A DNA stretch of 64,000 bases, taken from positions 7,339,110 through 7,403,109 of the forward strand of contig FN649727.1 of NCBI GenBank assembly GCA_000310025.1, in the 5' to 3' direction. The position numbers were made by a program, and so were the translations under genes. This document shows, piece after piece, positions 56,111 through 64,000 of the stretch; within the stretch, counting starts at the first letter, position 1, and every line of letters starts with the position of its first letter. Below the pieces are notes generated by a model. That model searched no databases, was not told the DNA's origin, and was given only the letters and a program-made list of their open reading frames with translations. This DNA is from Ectocarpus siliculosus. Taxonomy: Eukaryota > Sar > Phaeophyceae > Ectocarpales > Ectocarpaceae.

Positions 56111-59100
56111 ATGCGTGGGGCACCACCTCTGCTGCTGGTAGCGTCTCTGCTGGTCCCGCCTGGCTTGTCCCACACCGTAGCGTTGGATGCAAGACGCGGT
56201 AGGCAAGCTGGGCAACATGAGCTGCTGTTGCCGAGCACCGCACGATCACAAGCGGCCCCCCGCAGCAGGAGAATAAACAGCAGCAGCGACAGCAGCGGTG
56301 CTGCTGGTTTGCTTAGGGGCGGGGACGGTGCAGGGCCGGCAACGCGATCATCGTTAACAGCAGAGGCCGGCAGCGGCCTCAAGGACAGGGCCCGCGTTCT
56401 GGGATACTTCGGCCTGTGGTACGCCCTCAACGTCTGGTACAACATCGTCAACAAGAAGGTCCTCAACGCGCTGCCGCTGCCCTCCTCGATAGCCGTCCTG
56501 CAGCTCGGGATCGGGAGCCTGTGGGTGGGGACCCAGTGGCTTGTCCGTGCGAGAACGCCGCCGGGAAAGCTCGCCGCCACGGGCGCCGCCCGCCTGGCGC
56601 CGGTGGCCTTCTTCCACGGGGGCGGCCAGCTGGCGACGGTGCTCAGCCTAGGGGCAGGGGCGGTCAGCTTCACCCACGTGGTGAAGGCGATGGAGCCGTT
56701 CTTCTCGGCGCTGGTGGCAGCGGTCTGGTTCAGGCAGATCTTCCGGTGGCAGGTGTACGCGTCCCTGCTGCCCGTCGTCGCGGGAGTGTCGCTCGCGTGT
56801 GCGAAAGGTGGGAGAGAGAGATTTGGCGTCTAGTATTTATTATGTGATCGTAGGTTGTACACGGACAGATGCATGAAAAGATTAGACTGAAGTTTTCATG
56901 AACAACCGCAGTTCTGCGGACCAACGCCGTAGGCTACAGCAGTTGTACATGTAAACTCTTAAATGCCGTAGTCTGCATATCGATACGCAGAACCGGCCGT
57001 TACGCCGGAGCAGGCGTGAATCTCGACGAGGGGGCAATAGTGGAAGGTTTCTCTACTCTCTGTATCGAATGTGAACATTTCGTCGTCGATGGGTTTCCCC
57101 CGCTTCGCTCGAATGTAAAATATCCCGATGACCCGATGAACTTTTCGCGCGCGAGGTTGAAAAACTGGGCCTGAAACTGCACCTGAAGCTGGGCCTCTCG
57201 ATCCGCCAGCGTAGCGCACACGATCCTTTACTGGTGATCCAGTGGCCGTGTGCGTTGTGTGCGGTGCACTTCGTACGCTTGGTGCAGTTTAACAAGTGGA
57301 CGTCCGTTTGGCGGAGCTTTGGCGACGCGAATCACCTGTTTTTAGGGACGTTGGTTAATTGCGACTGGAATGGAATCTAGCGTTCGGCTAACAACCATGG
57401 ATACTTTTTCGTCCTGAAAAGAACTAACCTTGAGGCCTAGCCGTGTCTCATTTGTAGCAGCTTGAGATATTCAGCTCATATTGCTGCTCTGCGCTGTTAA
57501 AGCGCGCCAACACTAAGAGATGCACCCTTGTATCCTACGTTTGCCGGTATCCATTGAATCCGTCCACCATTCGACAACATACCGTGATGAAGCAACAACC
57601 CCTCTTCGCCCTTTCCACGTACACATCCCCCCTTTTTGATTGGAAAAGAGTGTTTGCGTTTTCCCGCCACCAGAACTGACGTGTTTTCATTTCAGCCATT
57701 TCTAATGCAAAACAACACGCACCCAACCATGGCGACCTCCCGCTGGGCCAACCCCCTCTCTCTCCCAGAGATCAACTTCAGCTGGGTGAGCTTCCTGGCG
57801 GCGATGGCGTCCAACCTCCTCTTCGCCTGCAGGGCCAACTTCTCCAAGGCTCTCATGACGCGACCCCCCTTCGAGGGCGGCGCCTCCACCTCTTCCGCTA
57901 ACCTCTACGGTCTCGTGACCATCGTGTCCTTCGTGGTCTTCGCCCCGTTCGCCGCGCTGACGGGCTGGAGCAAGTGGGGGCCGGCGTGGGAGTCGGCCAT
58001 GGAGAACGGTCACCAGGGGAGGGCGCTCGTGTTGAGCGTGTTGCTGTCGGGAATCTCTCACTACCTTAACAACGAGGTGAGCACCGGCGTTCTTTTTCTG
58101 CTGCCGAACCATCACGTGCCTTGACTTCGGAGGCATCACTGACCGTGGCTGTCTGACGGATCTCGCAATACGTTGGCTTTTGTTTGCTTTCCTGGGGCGG
58201 GGTGCGGGGGTGGGTGGGCGGAAGGGGTGCGTGGCGGCTCATGGCAGCCTACCGCACTCGGTCGGTAGGGGAAGTTCAAGCGGACGAGTAGCTACGGTAG
58301 CGCAAGGAACCCGTTGCGTTGCACCCCCCATGCACATCATATGTCCTCGTCATAAGCTTTCCTCTGTATTCGTTGGCCTGGGATGCAGTCGTCGACGATC
58401 GCGACCGTTATAGCGTGAAGCTTTTGGGCCATCGTGTTGGGGTCTTGCGTCACTCGAGCAGGGAGGAACCCCGAGGTCACGCCCACGCTCTCTCGGCATT
58501 TGGATCTGTATCCTTTCACGGTCGAAAAGCGTTGATTGATCCCCCAAACACACTTTCGCATCCCCTTTGTCCGACAGACTAAGTAGCACCCATATTCCCC
58601 GCCGGCACAATAAGGTGCTCTTTCGATGAGCCGCGCACGCCTGCGCCCCGCATTTTTAGTGGTCCTGGTGGTTGGGTTCTCCCGTGCCAGAAGCCGGCTT
58701 TTCTCGTCTTTGGGAGACGGAGTTGTGGGTCTCCCCCACTGTTGAGAGTTGCAGGCGTCATCGATGTTCGAGCTAGAACGTTATCCTTACAGACCGCACC
58801 GCAAGTTCCCCCGTGTGGGTGCGCCGAACAGTCGTCTTCACCCGCCCCCCTCACCCCCTCCCTCCCCTCCCTCTCGTCTTAAAACATTGGTGCCGTGTGA
58901 CCTCGCCATCCGAAAAGGTGATGTACCTTGCGCTGGGCTCTGTGCACCCGACCACCCTCGCCGTGGGCAACACCATGAAGCGGGTTTTCATCGTGGTGGC
59001 CAGCCTGATAGTGTTTAAGACCCCCATCTCCAGGCTGGGTATGGTGGGGTCTGCGATCGCCGTCGGTGGCGTGCTGGTGTACAGCCTGGCGCGACAGCAC

Positions 59101-59157
59101 TACGGTGTGTTGGACCAGGGAAAACGGCCGGAAGGCCGCAGCAGCAGCAAACGTTAG
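56111..59157 (+). CDS. Plastid triose-phosphate/phosphate translocator family protein
   Basis: Three exons join in phase: 56111-56807, 57769-58076 and 58918-59157, giving 414 residues. It opens with a signal-like MRGAPPLLLVASLLVPPG and a Ser/Arg-rich leader, as for proteins routed to a red-lineage complex plastid. The membrane part follows the pPT/DMT pattern: YFGLWYALNVWYNIVNKKVL, FTHVVKAMEPFFSAL, GVSLACAK, WVSFLAAMASNLLFACRANF, ISHYLNNE and VHPTTLAVGNTMKRVFIVVA. The Lys-Arg pair at about 356-357 matches the phosphate-binding pair known in this family. It would exchange phosphate for triose phosphate, PEP or similar; residues visible here do not settle the substrate. No clean ASAFAP motif is seen at the cleavage region. 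It ends with a basic tail (GKRPEGRSSSKR). Confidence 0.9.
56959..57219 (-). pseudogene. Antisense protein-like fragment in translocator intron 1
   Basis: The minus strand has an 86-codon frame ending KPIDDEMFTFDTESRETFHY...YADYGI. The neighbouring frame upstream reads ADREAQLQVQFQAQFFNLAR, as if one coding sequence had been split by a frameshift near 57145. The family is not recognised. It is probably the remnant of an inserted gene or element. Confidence 0.3.
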
Positions 59158-59719
59158 TACACAGACGCAGCGCTCTGAAAATCACCTTCGAGGTGACGTG
59201 GGGGGCGGGCGTAGTGTTGCTAGAAGACCTAGTTACCGGATGCTGTGATTCAAGACGACTCAGCGAACGGGAGTTTTTGTGGCGCATATTTGTTTGTGCT
59301 GTGCTGCAACACAGCAGCAGTATTATAGTGATCCGGTGGGATGACCGTGAACACGAGTCATTTTCGTTATTCTGTCTGCGCACTTCTGCAACTTTTGACG
59401 TGGTAAGACCTGGCGACCTCGTTCGTGTCGTAGACTATGTACGTACGAACACGAGGCGGCGCGTTCGGAAGTCACGGCACGAAGGTGTATGCATAGCTAT
59501 AGTTCTCCCGCGTTTTTTGGGACTGCATGGTGAGCATGCATCACGCCTCGTGCGGGAGTCAATTTTCCACGATGGTAAAAAACTGACTCACAGTTACAAT
59601 AATCGGGGAACCATTTTACTGCATTCCTTGACTCCAGCGTGGGGCTTGAAACTGTGTACACGACTTGCTGAAGACTGCGAGGAATTAGCTCGAGAGGGGG
59701 GCGGGGGGGGGGGGGGGGG

Positions 59720-60153
59720 TGCTCATAGTCGTGCATGCCGTAGTCGTTTGACCATTGACCTCGCATCCCTACAAAGCCGGGACGGAGCACGCCGGGTTCT
59801 CACCGGACCAGGCTCTCACATCACCAAGCGCGAAGCGCCGTGAGGTATTTGGCGAGTCGCATGAAGGGTGAGCTGCATCCTGCTAAGGGTGTTCGGCATC
59901 TTGTGCTTACTTCCTTGCGTACGGATGACAGCTACGGATGACTTAATTTATTTTCTGGTGCTTTCACTTCCAGAGACAGTTGTAAACACTGTGTAACTGC
60001 CTTGAGGAAGCTTGACCATTTTAACACAACGTGGTGCGATCATGCCCCGTTGCGCGGAGTGAGGTTTCTCGACCCCGCACAACATGATCTACTCGACCAC
60101 CATTATGGTTACCGCCAAAAAAAAAAAAAACGAGGTAAAAAAAAAAAAACGGC
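59720..60153 (-). repeat. Dispersed repeat family, inverted copy C
   Basis: This is the reverse complement of about 34760-35190 (copy A) with few differences, including the A-runs that correspond to its T-runs. It lies just downstream of the translocator gene and is flanked on both sides by CTCGAGAGGGGGG-type G-runs. Confidence 0.85.
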
Positions 60154-62034
60154 TCGAGAGGGGGGGGGGGGGCATTGGGCGCTGGATAAGGGTGAGAGAC
60201 TTGCGCAGGATGCGGTGTCTTCAGTCCTTGTGTGTATGGGAACTGCTGTGTGCAGATAGTTTTTCGGTGATTCTGCCAAAACCTTGCATTGATTCGAGCC
60301 GGAGCAGGCTCCGGGGAGGCTGAGGCGTACCGGGGACACACACACATGACAATCAATCGCCACTGATGCAAAAAACAGCAAGCCAGGGGTAGCCCTCGGC
60401 CAGACTCGGAAGGCGCCTTGCCAATGTTCTGCTCAGGATAAAGTTACGGGTGGCGAGAGGCGGCACACCGTCCGCTCGGGATGACGAAACACGGATACTC
60501 ACCGCGATGTTTGTCGTGGGTGGTGGGGGATCGCATCTTCAACTTGAGCATACACGGAGTAATATCGACAACGTCGGCCACTGTCACAGAAAAAAAAAAA
60601 TCGACGAAATATCATCACAGTACGGCTACCCCACTCTTTCCGTGTGCTCTACATACATTGACGGCCAACGGTTACGTCCATCCTAGGCCCGAGGCAGGCA
60701 CCACCCCGTACCGGTACAAGTCCCCGCCGCTTTGCCGCCCTGTTTTTTTGTTTTTTTCGGCTATACGACGCGAGAGCGTGAAATGCAAGAAACAGTGGTT
60801 GAAGAAGGGTTGCGGTCGGTCAATGTTGAGGATCCTTCGATGGGACCAACTTTGTTTCTCCCGAAGAAAACGCAGACGAAAGGGAAAACACACACGTGCT
60901 TGCTGCCCTTGCTGGCTGCTGAAAGACGAGAGAAATCGGACTAAAAGGCGATGTCAGTCCTCGCGCCATATCGGTTGTCTTTTCAAGAACAACGGGCAAT
61001 GGCCATCGGGACATGAACTGACGTATGCAACACCAACTCATTGCTGTTTTTGTCATCACCTCACGGCGGGGAGACATATGATACACGCCCGAGACAGCAG
61101 TTTCAAGCACACGCTCAAGCTCTCGACCACAAAAGCACAGCGCAATCTCTCCGTCTTTTGGAGACAATGGGAACCCGTTGACATCCACCCTCCAAACGAG
61201 CCCTCCCCCCGTTCAGACATACGAAACTACCCTTCCACGCTCCCGGCCCGCGGTCCCTACACGTACCATAGCGGGCGCAAGTGGCCAGTTCCGTAACGCG
61301 AAGCTTTGACATAGATAGGAGGTCTCCATACACAACAGACAAAACGATACCACGCATGACATATATTCGTCACAAGCCAGATTCGACGCTACCTGCCATA
61401 CACTACCGCGGGCGAGCGCACGATGTTCGATGAACAATCTACTTACACTTACACCTTGTTCTTCTCAGAATTCGCTTTCCGTGGGAAGGAGAAGGGGGGG
61501 CGTTTCCCGAAAGGACGCAAAAAATATTCCTTCCCTTGGTCCGTCAAAGCACCAAATAAAGGCAAATTAACCCCACAATATACCGCCCCGTTGTCTGGAC
61601 ATTGCGCGTATCCCCCAACACCAACAGGGCGTGAAACAAAGAGGCTTGCCTCTCCTGACGCAACTCGTAAGCCTCTGCTTAAGCAATTCGTAAGACATCG
61701 CTCGGCAGAGGCAAACCCGGCTTTGCGCCATGTGCAACAAGAGGAGCGCTCGCCGCCCGGCTGTCGACCTCGACTACTTCACGAGTTGCATTCGGGACGG
61801 TATTATGCCAAGGCTACTTGAGACGATCAAAAACAAAAAACACGCAACGCGAAAAAAGGCACCGGTATGCACACGCCCCCAGCCACCACACGTGCTAACC
61901 CCGCACGCTATTTGTACTGCTACTGCCGCTGCTGCTGCTGCCCTCGCTGCCGGCGGAACACGCCCGGGTAAAAAAAACACTCACAACAACCACCACACAA
62001 CGGCAACAAAAAAAGGGTCAAAATGTGTTCAAAC
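60154..62034. other. Intergenic stretch with no supported gene
   Basis: A 271-codon plus-strand frame (60481-61296) is rich in Cys, His, Arg and Lys and has no recognisable domain or splice context; I treat it as chance. A shorter frame starting at 61730 (MCNKRSARRPAVDLDYFTSC) is more protein-like but could not be extended. Confidence 0.35.
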
Positions 62035-62258
62035 TACCGTATATACGACACAAGATAACACACCCCCTGGCTCGACTTTCAAAGCTCGATTTCATCAACA
62101 GCAGAAAGAGTGGGGGTGCCGAAAACAGCGGCGTTGAAGCCTTCTGGTCGAGAGCTCCCCGAAAACGTACCGTTTCGTTTGTACATCCTCTTGGTTGTGG
62201 AGAAATCGAGCTTTGAAAATGGGTCCAGGGGGTGTGTTATCTTGTGTCGTATACGGTA
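62035..62258. mobile_element. 224-bp MITE with long terminal inverted repeats (TA ends)
   Basis: About 58 bp at each end are inverted repeats with only a few mismatches, starting TACCGTATA and ending TATACGGTA. The outer TA on each side fits a TA target duplication as made by Tc1/mariner-type transposases. The roughly 105-bp centre is unique and non-coding. Confidence 0.85.
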
Positions 62259-62924
62259 ATGGTGTTGACTTAACCCTTGACACTCCCCGGCGGTTGTACC
62301 GGTGGACAAGCTGTCCAAAGCGGAACCATTACTTGTCGACCTCTGCTCCCCGCAATGAACAACCTCCCTCCTCCACCGTTTTGTTGACGACTTCGCAAAA
62401 GACACAAAACAACCGAAATGAGGGCAAGGCTGCAGGCTGTCGCTCGAGCCCCTCGATGCATTTCCACAGCGACCGTTCAAGACGAGCAGCCAAAGTGTCC
62501 ACTTCAAGTTCCCTCCCTGGAACAAAAATTTAAAATTGACTGCGCAGTGAGGCTTCACCGCGGTAAGCCATGCCCGTCTACACTCCATCCACGGTCATCT
62601 CGGGCACACCCCAGCCGACTTCCGCGTCGTGCAACCGCCGTGCCATGGCTTACCTCACCGTGAAGAAAACACGAGTGAATGACTCTGCGGTGAAAGGCAG
62701 GTGGGGGGGTCGATATTATCGGGTCAGAAGCCGACAATTTAGCTCGCCGCGAAGCAATCGGTTTCACCCGCCGCAGCAGCCCTCCCCTTGTGCCCATCCA
62801 TCCCCATCCGCGTGAACCCACCATCGATCTTTCACAACCGTAAAAGTCCCGCCGCCGGTACTGTCGACACGGCTTCGCGGCAGCAAATCGCCATTGATGC
62901 CGCCCACACCCCCCTCCCCCGGTA

Positions 62925-63015
62925 TACCGCTCTGTCCCGGCCTTGTAGGGAGGCGAGGTCAACGTGTGGCATGCGTTTACATGAGTGCAACCCTCCCCCC
63001 CTCCCCCCCCCCCTT
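62925..63015 (+). repeat. Diverged fragment D of the dispersed repeat family
   Basis: CTCTGTCCCGGCCTTGTAGG and the following GGCGAGGTCAACG...GGCATGC...ACATGAGT align with the 3' part of copies A-C and end in a C-run, like copy A. Confidence 0.6.
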
Positions 63016-63120
63016 CCCCCTCTCCGAGGGCGCTCTTCTGCTGCCGGCTGTGGTCGACCGCTTTTCGGTATGCGCCCCAACATCTCCTGCTTCACTAACA
63101 TCCCCCACTCGTCCTATCTC

Positions 63121-63695
63121 TCATGCAGGCTCCGGTGCTGGTCGCGGGACCAGTCTCTCATCCAGGAGGCGCTGCACCAAGTCTGATGGGGCCGTACAGA
63201 ACAAACTCGCTGGGTAAACGGCGGAGCCCCACTGGGGGTGCAGCAGGACCTTGCAGTTGCCCGCGTTCATCACCTGCGTGCAGATCGGAAGGACATGTTG
63301 GGTGTAATCAGCTTTGGCGTGTAGAGGTATTTTTCCTGTCCGTAGGCCGGTGCTCCTCTTTCGAGTTGTTACTGTCATCAAAAATCATTCCGAACTGAAG
63401 GTATGTAGCTCACTTCCTGTTAAGATTCCCCGTCTCGTCGAAATCGAACAAACCAGAGGTGCGTGGTTGAAGCGCGCGCCGCCGTCCAACGTTCGCTACC
63501 CCCTCGACTTCCCACGCGCAAGAAGAAGAACAATAAACGCCACGCCAACCAAAAACAAATGCCCGTCTCTGCATCTCCCACTAAAAGGGGGCGGAGCGGG
63601 GGGGGGGTTCACTCGACCCTTGTGCCCACCTGGTACTGCAAGAGTAGCTGCATGCCTTCGACCTCGCTGTAAACCTTGGTGCCACCGCTGAGCAT
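63121..63695 (-). CDS. Last two exons of an unrecognised gene (5' part beyond the window)
   Basis: Exons 63695-63630 and 63273-63121 both start and end in phase 0 with good sites (CCAG/ATG, CAG/GTGGGC, GCAG/GTG) and end in TGA. The joined tail reads KVYSEVEGMQLLLQYQ then VMNAGNCKVLLHPQWGSAVY, and ends PRPAPEPA. The reading looks like real protein and the strand fits the alternating pattern, but I do not recognise the family. The ATG at 63695 is probably internal; no promoter-like context was sought beyond it because sequence quality falls after 63840. Confidence 0.55.
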
Positions 63696-63839
63696 CTGGT
63701 AGATCGGTTTTCGAAGACACGCCGTCGGGTGGCATTACGGCATGCGCGCGCGCATGCCCGCGTCAAGAAATAGGCACCAAGTTTCGTTGGGGTCCAAAAG
63801 AAAATATGGAACGACACAGAGTACGAACGCCAAGAAAGA

Positions 63840-64000
63840 GGAGGGGGGGAGGGGAGGGGGGGGGGGGGGGGCCTTTTCCGGGGGTCCCCCCCCCCCCCCG
63901 CTAAAAAAACCCTAGCATTGGTGGTCAAAAAACGGGAGGAAAGGAAAACCCCCCCAGGGGGGGAAAAACCCCTTCCGGGCCCTTTTTCCCCGGGTAATGC
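63840..64000. other. Low-quality contig end
   Basis: G- and C-runs and doubled bases (GGGGGCCTTTTCCGGGGG) resemble the corrupted flank of the N gap at 49.3 kb. A further gap probably follows. No feature should be called here. Confidence 0.7.

Noticed and set aside
60481-61296. Plus-strand 271-codon frame
   Set aside because: Cys/His/Arg-rich with no domain, no splice context and unlike coding composition elsewhere in the window.
63410-63480. EF-hand-like string FDFDETGNLNR on the minus strand
   Set aside because: It looks like a calcium-binding loop, but no acceptor/donor pair fits phase 0 between the flanking exons at 63630 and 63273; chance or an alternative exon remains possible.

Overview
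This is a nuclear window from an intron-rich eukaryote, most likely a brown alga close to Ectocarpus (inference from style; no species marker was available). The evidence is: G+C near 53 %; almost every gene cut into many short exons (40-800 nt) by introns of a few hundred to about 1,000 nt; Gly/Ser/Asn-rich coding inserts; a plastid phosphate translocator with an N-terminal signal-like sequence, as expected for a red-lineage secondary plastid; and genes that switch strand at every step. No bacterial operon, CRISPR, rRNA or intact tRNA gene was seen. I built the gene models by hand from splice sites, reading phase and family motifs.

Layout, left to right: (1) 63-9771 minus, a 13-exon nibrin/NBS1 gene (FHA, BRCT, BRCT2-like, MRE11-binding motif); (2) 9965-12596 plus, a 4-exon POLE3/DPB4-like histone-fold gene; (3) 13300-17136 minus, a 3-exon histidine-phosphatase protein with a long disordered middle and an unrecognised C-terminal half; (4) 17820-40931 plus, a very large armadillo-repeat gene of at least 32 exons and roughly 2,700-2,950 residues; (5) 41561-45257 minus, a 6-exon stand-alone type II thioesterase; (6) 45451-50849 plus, an 8-exon NDUFAF5-like complex I assembly factor, with a 100-N assembly gap in one intron; (7) 53640-55643 minus, a truncated second copy of gene 3; (8) 56111-59157 plus, a 3-exon plastid triose-phosphate/phosphate translocator-family gene; (9) 63121-63695 minus, the last two exons of an unrecognised gene that runs off the right edge.

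The strands alternate - + - + - + - + -, so neighbours are either head-to-head (shared upstream regions at 9.8, 17.5, 45.3 and 55.9 kb) or tail-to-tail. Two head-to-head pairs have start codons exactly 193 bp apart: NBS1/POLE3-like (break repair with replication or chromatin) and thioesterase/NDUFAF5. Genes 3 and 7 record a segmental duplication across about 38 kb in the same orientation.

Repeats: a family with two tandem copies in an armadillo-gene intron (34.65-35.74 kb), one inverted copy at 59.72-60.15 kb and a diverged fragment near 62.95 kb; a 224-bp MITE with TA ends at 62.0 kb; two copies of a short element whose minus strand looks like the 5' half of a tRNA-Ile; and long GT and GA microsatellites in NBS1 introns. 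Sequence on the left of the N gap (48.85-49.32 kb) is an error-ridden duplicate of the right flank, and the last 160 bp of the window have the same low-quality look.
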